A DNA stretch of 64,000 nt, taken from assembly GCA_028278525.1 (NCBI GenBank), contig JANQEE010000041.1, positions 62,001 to 126,000 on the forward strand, given 5' to 3'. A program made the translations under genes and the position numbers. Numbering within the stretch: position 1 is the stretch's first letter; each line of letters opens with the position of its first letter. This DNA comes from Minwuiaceae bacterium. GTDB taxonomy: Bacteria; Pseudomonadota; Alphaproteobacteria; Minwuiales; Minwuiaceae. Positions 9,012 through 18,234 of this stretch are shown one piece after another. The notes under the pieces were generated by a model. That model had not been told where the DNA came from. It did not search any database and saw nothing but the letters and a program-made list of their open reading frames with translations.

Positions 9012-11075
9012 TTACGCGGCCCGCAGTCCGGAGAGGAACTTGTCGACCTCGCCACGCAGCAGATCCGCCTGCTGGGTCAGGGACCCGGCCGCGGAAAGCA
9101 CGTCTCCCGCCGATTTGCCCGTATTGTCGGCGGCTTGACGGACCCCCGAAATATGGGTCGAGACCTCCTGCGTGCCCGTCGAGGCCTGCTGCACGTTGCG
9201 CGCGATTTCCTGGGTGGCGGCATTCTGCTCTTCGACGGCGGAGGCTACCGCGGTCGCGATTTCGCTGATCTGCTCGATCACGGTGCGAATTTTGCGGATA
9301 GCTTCCACGGTGTCGCCGGCCACGGCTTGCACGTTGCTGATCTGGGTGGAGATTTCCTCGGTCGCCTTTGTCGTCTGGTTGGCCAGGGACTTGACCTCGG
9401 AAGCGACGACGGCAAATCCCTTTCCCGCGTCGCCGGCCCTGGCCGCTTCGATCGTCGCGTTCAGGGCAAGCAGGTTGGTCTGTTCGGCGACGTCGTTGAT
9501 CAGGCCGACGACCTCGCCGATCTTTTGCGCGCCCTCCGCGAGAGTCTGTACCGTTTCGTTGGTATCGCTGGCCGTTGAGACGGCGGATCGGCTGACCTTG
9601 TCGACGTCGGCCATCTGACGGCTGATTTCCTGGATCGAGGACGACAGTTCCTCGGCGGCGGACGATACCGTTTCGACGTTGGTCGAGGCCTCTTCGGAGG
9701 CGGCGGCGACCGCGGAAGACTGTCGGCTCGTCTGCTCCGCCGTGCTTGACATGTCCTGCGCCGACGACTGCATCTGGGTGGCGGCGCTCGCGACCTGTTC
9801 GACGACGCCTTTGACGCTGCCTTCCAGGTCGTCGGCCATTTTCAACAGGGAGTCGCGGCGTTTCTTTTCGGCCGTGCGTTCCGCGGTGGCGTTTTCTTCC
9901 GCCAGTCGGTCGGCCTCGATTGCGTTCTCCTTGAACACTTCCAAAGCCCCGGCCATATCCCCGATTTCGTCGCCACGCCCGGTGCCCGGAACCTCAATGG
10001 TCTTGTCGCCGCCGGCCAGCGCGGTCATGGCGCCGGTAATCCGCGACAAGGCGCCCGTCAGCCCTCGGACGATGACCGTCACCATCAGGCCGGTCGCGGT
10101 CAACAGCAGCAGCGTGGCCGCGGCGGCGAACAGGAAGTTGGTCTGTGCCGTATCGCGGATATCGCCGGCCTGGGCAATCATATCCGCGACCATGCGGTCC
10201 TCGACCGATTTCAAAAGGTCGATTTTCTTGGTGATGGTGTCGAACCAGTAGGGGCCCTCGATGGCGCCGATTTCGCCGCCATAGGCGGAGGCGATTGCAA
10301 TCCTGCGCAGGCGTGCGACCTCGTCGACCGCCGGCCCCTGGATGGTTTGGGCCAGGTAATCGCGTTGGCCTTCTATGGCGTAGATGTCGAACATCGACAT
10401 GAATGCCTTCTGTTCCGCGATCAGTTCCACGAAACGCTTGTGTACGGCGGCGGCGAATTGTCCGGCGCCGAAACCGGCGGAACCCATCGCCCGTTCGATG
10501 CCGGCGCGCTCCTTGGCATGCAGCAGATTGATGTAGGCCGTGATGTTGTTGGTCAACTCGGCGTTGGAGCTCAGGATCGCCATGTCGGCGACGATATCCA
10601 GCAGGCCCATGATCGTCCCGGTATAGTATTTCGCCATGTCGGCGACCGTGAGTTCCTGGGCTCCGACGGTCGCCCGCTTCCGGCCAAGTTCTGCAAGCTT
10701 GCCGTCGGCGTTCTGAATTTTCTTGGAGAAGCCTGACCCGTAGTGTCCGAGTTCCAATCTGTCGATCACTTCTCGGAAATTCGTCCGTGCTTCATCGGTC
10801 GCGGTGTACTGGCCGGAGAGTTTTGAACGAAAGGCCCCGTTTCCGCCGCTGCTGATAAAGCCGGCCGAGGTTCCACGTTCTTTTTGCAGTTCGTGCACCA
10901 ACTGGCCGACATCGGGTGCGACCGCCGCCAGCGATTGCAGCCTCTCCATTTCCGTCGCAACACGCCTCTGTTCCACCACCGTATAGCCGGAAAAGAGCAA
11001 CAGACCCGTGATCGGCAGCAGCAATGCCAGGGCGACTTGGGTGCGGATTTTTACATTTTGCAGAAAGCTAAACAT
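9012..11075 (-). CDS. methyl-accepting chemotaxis protein with nitrate/nitrite-sensing domain
   Basis: A 687-residue transducer. A first membrane helix (about 14-34) is followed by a periplasmic NIT-type sensor domain with the typical [13 protein letters not shown] motif, then a second helix (about 320-345), HAMP and a long signalling domain whose tip has [32 protein letters not shown]. It should report to CheA through CheW. ATG 11075 is preferred to a TTG at 11114 because it places the first helix normally. No C-terminal CheR-tethering pentapeptide is present (ends LSGLRAA). No che genes lie in the window. The long AT-rich stretch upstream presumably holds its promoter. Confidence 0.92.
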   Translation of the reverse strand: MFSFLQNVKIRTQVALALLLPITGLLLFSGYTVVEQRRVATEMERLQSLAAVAPDVGQLVHELQKERGTSAGFISSGGNGAFRSKLSGQYTATDEARTNFREVIDRLELGHYGSGFSKKIQNADGKLAELGRKRATVGAQELTVADMAKYYTGTIMGLLDIVADMAILSSNAELTNNITAYINLLHAKERAGIERAMGSAGFGAGQFAAAVHKRFVELIAEQKAFMSMFDIYAIEGQRDYLAQTIQGPAVDEVARLRRIAIASAYGGEIGAIEGPYWFDTITKKIDLLKSVEDRMVADMIAQAGDIRDTAQTNFLFAAAATLLLLTATGLMVTVIVRGLTGALSRITGAMTALAGGDKTIEVPGTGRGDEIGDMAGALEVFKENAIEADRLAEENATAERTAEKKRRDSLLKMADDLEGSVKGVVEQVASAATQMQSSAQDMSSTAEQTSRQSSAVAAASEEASTNVETVSSAAEELSSSIQEISRQMADVDKVSRSAVSTASDTNETVQTLAEGAQKIGEVVGLINDVAEQTNLLALNATIEAARAGDAGKGFAVVASEVKSLANQTTKATEEISTQISNVQAVAGDTVEAIRKIRTVIEQISEIATAVASAVEEQNAATQEIARNVQQASTGTQEVSTHISGVRQAADNTGKSAGDVLSAAGSLTQQADLLRGEVDKFLSGLRAA

Positions 11076-11640
11076 CTGACCTAAGCCTTTCGCGAGTGAG
11101 AACTTTCTGAACAAATGTAGGAAGCCGATTTGTCCGTAAGTTCTGGCTAATTCGTTAAGCTAAGATTTTTCGACCTTTAGATTCTTACAGCCGAAGAAAT
11201 GCTACTTTGGATCGAGTAATTCAGTGAAAATCATAAATAAGGAGTAAATGAATCGAATTTTCATAGTATCGAGTAAATACTATAAATTTATAGAATAGAC
11301 AGACTTTTGGACTTGGAAAATAATCTATCTATTCTATTAATAATAGGCGTAATAATATAGATTTTTGCGGATGAAATTCATAGCACCCGCTGCCCGCAAT
11401 GCGTTAATCATCGCAATGTCAATGACTTGTCGAACAGGCTCTCACTGTGGGCAGGACGCGCCGCGGTTGTTGCGAGAGGCTGTTGGCCTACGCCGGACAG
11501 CTGTTGAATCGATACAGATGACTATCGCCAAGGGCTATTGCAGATTAGGTCAAAAAACATATGCCTGAATTCACCTGCGAGAGGGGCGGGCAGACGCGGG
11601 CGGTCCGAAATTCCGAAACCCGATGTGCGGGTGTGCGGAA
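11076..11640. promoter_or_regulatory. AT-rich non-coding island upstream of the chemoreceptor gene
   Basis: About 560 bases; the part from roughly 11140 to 11360 is far richer in A and T than anything nearby. It contains a perfect 14-bp palindrome (11280-11293), an adjacent inverted pair TAGTAT/ATACTA, and repeated TATTCTATTAATAATA-like runs. No long open frame exists. It most likely holds the chemoreceptor promoter and bending or silencing-protein sites; it may also be a relic of transferred DNA. The 11400-11640 part is GC-rich again with no supported gene. Confidence 0.5.
11280..11293. repeat. perfect 14-bp AT palindrome
   Basis: CTATAAATTTATAG is its own reverse complement and lies in the AT-rich island about 205 bases before the chemoreceptor start. 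It could be an operator for a dimeric regulator or a DNA-bending site. Confidence 0.5.
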
Positions 11641-13119
11641 TCAGCGCGCGAGTATCAGACAGCCGCGGCCGGCGTCCTTCAGTGACTGGCAGAGGTTGGC
11701 CGCGTCGCCCCGATCCTCGAAACGTTGGCTCATCAGCCTGTAGCTGCCCCGGCCGCGCTGCACGTCGATCGCCATCTCACCGAACAGCGTCGGATAGATC
11801 CGTCGCAGCCGCCGGATCTCCCGTTGCGCGGCGGCGGCGGACGGAACGGAAGCCAGTTGAACCGCGAAGCGGGCGCCGCCGCTGCCGCCCGCCGCGTTGC
11901 TCAAAGCGGCTATCCTCTCCGGTTTCGGAGCCGGCAGCGGGGCGGTGCTGGCGGCCGTCGGTATGATATTGCCCGTGTCGGCGGTCGCTGCCGGGCGGCG
12001 CGGCGCCGGCAGCGGCCCGCCATCGACGCTCGGGTCGGCCTGAACCGGTTCCGTCATCTCTGCCGCGGGGACAATCGTATCGTTCACGGCTGCCTCGCTG
12101 CCGGCCTCGTTGTCTCCCGGAACGCTCTCGGCATCGGCGAGAGGCGCGCTCAGCGGCCCAGTCGCGGCAAGTTGCGATATCGGCTCAATCGCTGTGGTTG
12201 GCCTCGGTGCCGGAAGCGCGATGGGCTGACTGGTCCGTGCTGCGACGGCTACTGGCACGCTGTCCGTCGTCGTCGGCGTCACGGCGGCGGCCGGCGGTGC
12301 CTCAGATGTCTCCGCGACCGCTGCTACCGGCTTGGCCGCTGGTGCTGCATCCGCGGCCGGTGGCTGCTGGGCGACTTCCGCCGTCGTGTGGCTATCGCTG
12401 AAAAAAAGATATCCTGCGCCTGCCACCGCCAATACGACGACCGTCGCAATTGCGGCGATAGCCGGTCCCGGCATCGGGTCGACGGTCTTACCCGCCGCCG
12501 CGGCGGCCAGACGGGCCGCCGACGCGGCTGTTTCCGGACGGGCACGCCGTTCGGCCACCAGTGTTTGGGCGGCCTGTGTCGGCGTCGCTCGAGACTTCGG
12601 CGGTTGCGGATATTCCTGCTCTTTTACCGGCTCCGCCTGGGCCGGCGCCTTCGGACGCAGTGGTGGCGCGGCCTTGATGGCGGTCGGCGCCGGTTCCGGC
12701 TTCGCCAATTGCTGCGCCGTTTCCTGCTTCGGCTGCTGCGCGGTGTCCAGTTTTTGCGACGGCTGCTCCGGTGCGCCGGCCGGCTTCGTACTATCGGCAA
12801 CGTCCGGGCTCGCCTTGCTTTCCACGGCCGGGCCGGTTTTTGATTTGGGGACGGTTTGGGTGGCCAGGCCGGGAATCAGGGGCGGCTGCAGCGGGTCGTC
12901 GCAACCGAGTTTTGCCGGTCGGCTCGGCTTGCAAGGCGGTTCGAGACTGATAGGACGGAAATCGTTACCGTTGCCGTTTTTGTGCTCGATGTCGGCGTTC
13001 AAAAGGCCGGGAAGGGGCGCTCCCTCTGTCGCCGGCGAGTCCGACAGGCCGGCGGGGACGGCCGAGCCCTTTCGGGCAAGCAGCGCGCTGCTGAGCGATG
13101 CTGCCTTTTTACTGGTCAC
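11641..13119 (-). CDS. SPOR-domain membrane protein with long disordered cytoplasmic region
   Basis: A 492-residue bitopic protein. Residues 1-215 are Pro/Ala/Lys/Gln-rich and disordered, beginning with an SALLARKGSAVPAG motif; one membrane helix lies at about 219-240; a Pro/Ala-rich periplasmic linker follows; and residues from about 414 form a SPOR domain (RFAVQLASVPSAAAAQREIRRL...), which binds denuded septal peptidoglycan. GTG start at 13119 overlaps the stop codon of the ParA gene (GTGA), implying translational coupling. Together with ParA and the nearby bactofilin it may belong to a cell-pole or septum positioning module (inference). Confidence 0.85.
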   Translation of the reverse strand: MTSKKAASLSSALLARKGSAVPAGLSDSPATEGAPLPGLLNADIEHKNGNGNDFRPISLEPPCKPSRPAKLGCDDPLQPPLIPGLATQTVPKSKTGPAVESKASPDVADSTKPAGAPEQPSQKLDTAQQPKQETAQQLAKPEPAPTAIKAAPPLRPKAPAQAEPVKEQEYPQPPKSRATPTQAAQTLVAERRARPETAASAARLAAAAAGKTVDPMPGPAIAAIATVVVLAVAGAGYLFFSDSHTTAEVAQQPPAADAAPAAKPVAAVAETSEAPPAAAVTPTTTDSVPVAVAARTSQPIALPAPRPTTAIEPISQLAATGPLSAPLADAESVPGDNEAGSEAAVNDTIVPAAEMTEPVQADPSVDGGPLPAPRRPAATADTGNIIPTAASTAPLPAPKPERIAALSNAAGGSGGARFAVQLASVPSAAAAQREIRRLRRIYPTLFGEMAIDVQRGRGSYRLMSQRFEDRGDAANLCQSLKDAGRGCLILAR

Positions 13120-13820
13120 GTTATCTCCTGCGATTCTAGTCCCGCCGGACCGAATGCCTTATTGCCGGCAAAGCCCAGGGGCATAACCGTCTTGCGGAAG
13201 TTCCGGTTGAGCCTGTTGCTCAGGTATTCCCAAAGTTTCTCGATCTCGACCGCGGAGCGCGACGATCCCGACAGTTCCATCACTGTCCGACCATCGATCA
13301 TGCTCGCGGCGAAATCCGTTCGCTGATGAATGATCGACGGCGCCAGCGGTCCATGCTGCGCCAGCGAGATCACCGCTTCGGAGGTGATCCGCGCCGTCGG
13401 GTGGGCGCCGTTGACCACGAATACCATCGGCTTATGCAGATTATCGACCAATTCCACGGTCGCGCCGACCGACCGCAGGTCGTGCGGGCTCGGCCGTGTC
13501 GGGACCACCACCAGGTCCGCCTGTCGAACCACGTCGCCGATCGTGTCGGTGATCGCGGGCGGGGTGTCGATGACCAGCAGGTTGATGCCCAGGCGCCGCA
13601 TCTCTTCGATATCGTCTGGCAGCCGCGGAACAGATGTTTGGACGAATACCGGTGTGGGTTCCGTCCGTTCGTTCCACCAATCGGCGAGACTGCCTTGCGG
13701 GTCGGTATCGACCAGCGCTACCGGGCCTGCGCCGGCGCGTTCTGCCTGAACCGCGATATGGCCGGCGAGCGTCGTTTTTCCCGAGCCCCCCTTTTGAGAA
13801 GCTACTGCTACTACCTGCAT
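13116..13820 (-). CDS. ParA/MinD-family ATPase
   Basis: A 234-residue ParA-type ATPase. The deviant Walker A motif KGGSGKTT is at 10-17, with VALVDTDPQGS (switch I) and LLVIDTPPA (Walker B). These ATPases form gradients on DNA or membrane to place plasmids, chemoreceptor arrays or other cargo. ATG 13820 gives the canonical start MQVVAVASQKGG; a longer in-frame extension to 13868 has no family support. AGGGGG lies ten bases upstream. There is no parB or parS nearby, so this is an orphan ParA. It is the first gene of a two-gene operon with the SPOR-domain protein. Confidence 0.9.
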   Translation of the reverse strand: MQVVAVASQKGGSGKTTLAGHIAVQAERAGAGPVALVDTDPQGSLADWWNERTEPTPVFVQTSVPRLPDDIEEMRRLGINLLVIDTPPAITDTIGDVVRQADLVVVPTRPSPHDLRSVGATVELVDNLHKPMVFVVNGAHPTARITSEAVISLAQHGPLAPSIIHQRTDFAASMIDGRTVMELSGSSRSAVEIEKLWEYLSNRLNRNFRKTVMPLGFAGNKAFGPAGLESQEIT

Positions 13821-14350
13821 TACTGTACAACCCCCTGCCAACGAGCCTGGCACCCGGCGAAAGACCATCGGTATTGAGAAGAATGACGGTCGCGGTGAGT
13901 CCCAACAGTTTTTCTAACGGTTTTTCAGTACCGAAGGCCTGGGAAACGCCTGCGATGTGATTGCGGAAGCAACACTCTACCGTCGCGTTCAAAGGAACGC
14001 CGCGCCTCTTCCTTAATCTGCAACCAATTCCCTGAGCCTTACAACCTAAACATTCCAAGTTTGACTGAATCGGTCAAGGGATTGTGTGCATTTAAGTAGA
14101 AGCACACCGCATATTGTGCGCCCGTAACGCTAGAGTCACGAATTGGACCATTCTCGTTACCCTCTAAGTATAGGAAAAACAATCGGTTATGATTCTATCT
14201 TGATGTTACACATTGATTGCATTTTGCAAAGGCTGGCGTGACATATCCGTCGTTTCGCCGTGTCCGACGGTTACATGGCAAAAGATCCGTTAATTATTTT
14301 GGCCAATACTTCGAATCTTCAGTGTTTGACCAAACGCGGATTCGCCTTTT
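13821..14350. promoter_or_regulatory. intergenic region upstream of ParA and the coiled-coil protein
   Basis: About 530 bases between divergent genes. It contains two short inverted repeats, TTGAC/GTCAA (14061-14077) and GTGTGC/GCACAC (14084-14107), which could be operator half-sites, and an AT-richer stretch to about 14240. No supported gene lies here; the open frames over 13821-13960 are low-quality extensions of shadows of the ParA gene. Confidence 0.4.
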
Positions 14351-14803
14351 ATGCAGACGATAGACCGGTTGCGGCGACGTGTATGCGAAGCGACCAATCG
14401 AATGGACGGTCAGGTGGAGGCGCGGCGCGCCGTCGCTGCCCGCATCGACCGTATCCGGAAACGGCTGGAGACGGTTGCGGCCAACGTCACCGAACAGGCG
14501 CCGTCCTCCGGCGCGGCCGCGGAAAACAAAGAACTGAAGGCAATGGTGCTTAGCTTGCTGAGGACCATAGAGGGTTTGGCCGATCCACAGGCGGCAATGC
14601 CGATTGAACCCACCGCTCATACCCTTACCACCTTGCGGCATCGCACGGCCGGCGCCATCGCGTCGGCGCGGGTGATGACGGGCGGTCCGGCCGGGGTGGC
14701 AGTCGGCCAACGTCAGCCCGTTACCGCGGGCGCCTCTACGCTGTTGCGGGACATGCTGCGGGAAATGACGGAGGATCCGCTCAGCGGCCGAACCCCGCGC
14801 TGA
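14351..14803 (+). CDS. hypothetical protein with N-terminal coiled coil
   Basis: A 150-residue protein I do not recognise. Residues 1-75 are charged and helical with heptad-like spacing (IDRLRRRVCEATNRMDGQVEARRAV, partly shown by positions 4-28), followed by a Thr/Ala/Gly-rich low-complexity tail. No signal peptide. The ATG has only a weak ribosome-binding site. It converges on the bactofilin gene with 28 bases between the stop codons, and diverges from ParA. Antisense open frames overlap it, but this strand has the better codon pattern. Moderate certainty that it is real. Confidence 0.5.
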   Translation: MQTIDRLRRRVCEATNRMDGQVEARRAVAARIDRIRKRLETVAANVTEQAPSSGAAAENKELKAMVLSLLRTIEGLADPQAAMPIEPTAHTLTTLRHRTAGAIASARVMTGGPAGVAVGQRQPVTAGASTLLRDMLREMTEDPLSGRTPR

Positions 14804-14831
14804 ATGGGGCCATGCTGTTACAGGCCCGCGA

Positions 14832-15404
14832 CTAGTCGGTCGCGTTTTTCTTCAGCTTGACCACATCGGCCTTGCCGCCGGCTTTCTTGCTGCTTTCCTG
14901 TTCGCTCGTCGTCCGTGAGCCGATATCGCCGGCGATCACGCCGCCGGGTTCGATCTCGATCTTGTTATAGCGGATCTTTCCCTCGATCCGTCCGGTGCGG
15001 CGCAGCAGTAGACGGTCGCGGGCCACCAGCGTGCCGTTGAAACGCCCGCTGATATCGACGACGTCGATCTCGCAATCGCCTTCCAGCACGCCGGGTTCCG
15101 CGATACGCACATAAGGGCAGTCGACCGACGCTTCCATCTGGCCTTCGATCACCAGGACGTCGCAATCCTTGATTTCGGCTTTCAGGTGGATGCCCTGGCC
15201 GACGATGAGTTTGTTGCCCTCCGGTTCCGTGGCCTGCAGCTCGGGCGGCCGCGCGCCGCCGGCTTTGGGCGGCCCGAAACCGGGAATATCCAGCCGCACG
15301 GGCGGCTTGATGACGGAGCCGGCCGGTTGCTCGCGCCGGGCCGGTTCGGCGCGCGATGACGTTCGCTCGACGGCCGGCTCTATCGGCGGCTTGCGTTGGA
15401 ACAT
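14832..15404 (-). CDS. bactofilin (copy 1)
   Basis: A 190-residue polymer-forming cytoskeletal protein. After a Pro/Arg-rich N-terminal tail, the beta-helical bactofilin domain runs from about residue 65 to 165, with the repeated pattern of short beta rungs (LKAEIKDCDVLVIEGQMEA, GVLEGDCEIDVVDISGRF). Bactofilins polymerise without nucleotide and scaffold cell-shape enzymes or ParA-type systems. ATG 15404 is chosen because AGGAG stands eight bases before it; the GTG at 15413 would overlap that element. The C-terminus is Lys-rich. Its location close to ParA and a SPOR protein suggests a shared role (inference). Confidence 0.85.
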   Translation of the reverse strand: MFQRKPPIEPAVERTSSRAEPARREQPAGSVIKPPVRLDIPGFGPPKAGGARPPELQATEPEGNKLIVGQGIHLKAEIKDCDVLVIEGQMEASVDCPYVRIAEPGVLEGDCEIDVVDISGRFNGTLVARDRLLLRRTGRIEGKIRYNKIEIEPGGVIAGDIGSRTTSEQESSKKAGGKADVVKLKKNATD

Positions 15405-15582
15405 CGAGCACACTCCTGGAAACGGTATGGAAACCGGGCAATGTTCGGACGCGGCAGTTAAATCCGCGTTAACCCGCTATGTGCCGGCTATGCGCCGGCC
15501 GTGCGCCGGCTATGCGAGGTGCACCGCTTGACGCGTTGCCGGGCCGCTTCTAGCGTCCGCCCCAACGCCTGCCCGGAAAGGG

Positions 15583-16836
15583 ATGGGCAATCGGGGGGCG
15601 CGGACAGTGCGGCAGGGCGGACTATTCTATGGCTGGGTCATCGTTGCCTGCGCCTTCACGGTGATGATGCTCGGTTTCGGGGTCGCCTATTCGTTTGCCG
15701 CTTTCTTCGACGGCCTGCAGCGCGAGTTCGGCGCCTCGCGGGCCGACATTTCCCTCGTCTTCTCGATCAGCGGCTTCCTCTACTTCGGTCTCGGCGCGGT
15801 CAGCGGGCCGATCGCCGATCGTGTCGGCCCGCGCGGCGTTATCGCCGGCGGCATGGTCCTGGTCGGGCTCGGTCTGCTGCTCGGCAGCCGGGCGGAGACC
15901 TTGTGGCAGGTCTATGCGACCTATGGGGTCGCCGTCGGCATGGGGATCGGCTTCTCCTACGTCCCGGCAATCGGCGCCGTGCAACGCTGGTTCGTCGCGC
16001 GCCGCGGTTTTGCCTCCGGCCTGGCGGTCACAGGCATCGGCGTTGGCACCCTGGCCATGCCGCCCGTCGCGGCCTGGCTGGTCGGGCTGGGTGGCTGGCG
16101 CGGCGCCTATGTCGTCCTGGGCATGGCCGTGCTGATCGTCGGCGGTGGCGCGGCCATGCTGATCGATCAGTCGCCGCATAAGAGAGGGCTGCTGCCCGAC
16201 GGCGCCGCCGGGGGTGAGACCGCCGCGGGCCCCGCGGTGACCGGCATGAGCCTTCGCCAGGCCTTGCGCTCCGGGCCGTTTTGGCTGCTTTTCGTCAGCG
16301 CGACGGTCACGTCGTTCGGCCTGTTCATTCCCTTCGTGCATCTGTCCCGCTATGCCGTCGACCATGGCCATAGCGAGGCGCAAGGCATTCTGATGGTCAG
16401 CCTGATCGGCGTCGGCAGCATCCTGGGCCGGTTCGTGCTCGGCGGATTGGCGGACCGGCTCGGCCGCCGTCGGTCGTTCGGCGGCATGTTTGTCGGCATG
16501 CTGGTAATGCTGGTCTGGTGGTATCTGTCCACCGGCCTCGTCCCGCTCGGTATCTTCGCCGTTCTGTTCGGCACGTTCTATGGCGGCTTCGTGGCGCTAT
16601 CTCCGGCTCTGGCGGCGGACTATTTCGGCGGCCGCAGCATTTCCGGCATCATTGGCTTTCTTTACAGCGGCGTGGCCGTCGGCACGCTGTGCGGCCCGGT
16701 TCTGGCCGGAGTCGCGTTCGACCTCTATGGCTCCTATCAGCTGCCGATATTGGCCGCGGCCGCCTGCAATATCGTCGCGGTGATCGCGATCGCCAGTTTG
16801 CGGGACCCGGTTGCCTGGCGGAACGCGCAAGCCTGA
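15583..16836 (+). CDS. MFS transporter, monocarboxylate/oxalate-formate antiporter-like
   Basis: A 417-residue inner-membrane carrier with about twelve hydrophobic segments in two halves. The opening (FYGWVIVACAFTVMMLGFGVAYSF, residues 14-37) and the loop RxADISLVFSISGF resemble the monocarboxylate/oxalate-formate antiporter branch of the major facilitator superfamily. ADRLGRRRSFGG after the sixth helix pair is the family's cytoplasmic loop motif. The exact substrate is unknown; a small organic acid is likely. It has no partner gene in an operon. Confidence 0.85.
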   Translation: MGNRGARTVRQGGLFYGWVIVACAFTVMMLGFGVAYSFAAFFDGLQREFGASRADISLVFSISGFLYFGLGAVSGPIADRVGPRGVIAGGMVLVGLGLLLGSRAETLWQVYATYGVAVGMGIGFSYVPAIGAVQRWFVARRGFASGLAVTGIGVGTLAMPPVAAWLVGLGGWRGAYVVLGMAVLIVGGGAAMLIDQSPHKRGLLPDGAAGGETAAGPAVTGMSLRQALRSGPFWLLFVSATVTSFGLFIPFVHLSRYAVDHGHSEAQGILMVSLIGVGSILGRFVLGGLADRLGRRRSFGGMFVGMLVMLVWWYLSTGLVPLGIFAVLFGTFYGGFVALSPALAADYFGGRSISGIIGFLYSGVAVGTLCGPVLAGVAFDLYGSYQLPILAAAACNIVAVIAIASLRDPVAWRNAQA

Positions 16837-17033
16837 GCCTTCTGCCGACTGGTCCGAATGCCGTTACACCGGCGGAAAATGTTCTAAATGCGACACTCTA
16901 ATGAAACTTCTAGACAATTCCTGGCATCCATAAGACCATGTCGCAAAATTGAAATAAGGGGCTCCGGAACAATCGGCGACTGCAAAAGCCGCGGGGTCTA
17001 TACAGGGATATATTGGGAGGTGGCGTTGCGACC

Positions 17034-18137
17034 ATGACGGTGCAGAGCGGCGCGTTTGTTAGTTTCAAAGAAGTCCAGAAGAGCTATGACGGCGAAACCC
17101 TGGTCGTCAAAAACCTCAATCTAGATATCGAGAAGGGCGAGTTCCTCACCATGCTGGGGCCATCCGGTTCCGGTAAGACGACCTGTCTGATGATGCTGGC
17201 CGGGTTCGAGACCGCGACCCACGGCGAAATCGTCCTGGACGGGGCGCCGATCAATCACGTGCCGCCGCACAAGCGCGATATCGGCATGGTCTTCCAGAAT
17301 TACGCCCTGTTCCCCCATATGACGGTCGCTGAAAACCTGGCTTTTCCGTTGCAGGTCCGCCGGATGTCCAAGGCGGATATCGAACAGCGGGTGCAGCGCG
17401 CCCTGGATATGGTGCAACTCGGCCCGTTCGGCGGCCGCCGCCCGGCCCAGCTTTCCGGCGGTCAGCAGCAGCGCGTTGCGGTCGCCCGCGCCCTGGTGTT
17501 CGACCCGAAGCTGGTGCTGATGGACGAACCGCTCGGCGCGCTCGACAAGCAGCTGCGCGAGCAGATGCAGTACGAGATCAAGCATATCCACGAGTCGCTG
17601 GAGGTGACCGTCGTCTACGTCACCCACGACCAGTCCGAGGCGCTGACCATGTCGAACCGGATCGCCGTGTTCGACGACGGCATCATCCAGCAACTGGCCT
17701 CGCCGGACGAGCTGTACGAATTGCCGGAAAACGCCTTCGTGGCCCAGTTCATCGGCGAGAACAACCGGCTGGTCGGCAAGGTCACCGCGGAGAACGGCAC
17801 CCATTGCACCATAGACATTGCAGGCAACGCCATTCAGGCGCTGGCGGTCAACCATGCCGGCGTCGGCAGCGTGTCGACCCTGTCGCTCCGGCCGGAGCGG
17901 GTGTTCATCAATCCGGGCGACGGCCTGTGCCCGAACGTTTTCGACGCCCGGGTCGAGGAGCTGATCTATCTCGGCGACCATATGCGGACCCGGGTCAATG
18001 TCTGCGGCCATGACGATTTCATCGTCAAGGTCCCGAATTCCGCCGGCCACGTTCACCTGAAACCGGGAGAAACGGTGAAGGTCGGTTGGCAGGCGGAGGA
18101 TTGCCGGGCGTTGGACGCGCCCGCAGAGGCGGCCTGA
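17034..18137 (+). CDS. ABC transporter ATP-binding protein, PotA-like
   Basis: A 367-residue ATPase of the spermidine/putrescine (PotA) group. Walker A GPSGSGKTT at 42-50, Q loop VFQNYALFP, signature LSGGQQQR, Walker B with DEPLGALD, and a C-terminal TOBE-like regulatory domain (about 280-360). ATG 17034 is preferred to a TTG at 17013 because a GGGAGG element lies between them. It begins a four-gene operon with binding protein and two permeases. The upstream region (16837-17033) is AT-richer and carries a GCGACA/TGTCGC inverted pair that could be an operator. Confidence 0.93.
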   Translation: MTVQSGAFVSFKEVQKSYDGETLVVKNLNLDIEKGEFLTMLGPSGSGKTTCLMMLAGFETATHGEIVLDGAPINHVPPHKRDIGMVFQNYALFPHMTVAENLAFPLQVRRMSKADIEQRVQRALDMVQLGPFGGRRPAQLSGGQQQRVAVARALVFDPKLVLMDEPLGALDKQLREQMQYEIKHIHESLEVTVVYVTHDQSEALTMSNRIAVFDDGIIQQLASPDELYELPENAFVAQFIGENNRLVGKVTAENGTHCTIDIAGNAIQALAVNHAGVGSVSTLSLRPERVFINPGDGLCPNVFDARVEELIYLGDHMRTRVNVCGHDDFIVKVPNSAGHVHLKPGETVKVGWQAEDCRALDAPAEAA

Positions 18138-18234
18138 CCGGTCGCCGCCCCGGCTGGCGAAATGCCGGTGCGGAGGGGGTAACAGTGAAAGAAGGCCGGC
18201 TGTGCCGGTTTCATAACAGGAGGCTAGAACAGCA

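Noticed and set aside
11248..11298. 16-residue ORF with AAGGAG in the AT-rich island
   Set aside because: The Shine-Dalgarno element is only three bases from the ATG, the ORF is tiny, and AT-rich DNA gives such patterns by chance.
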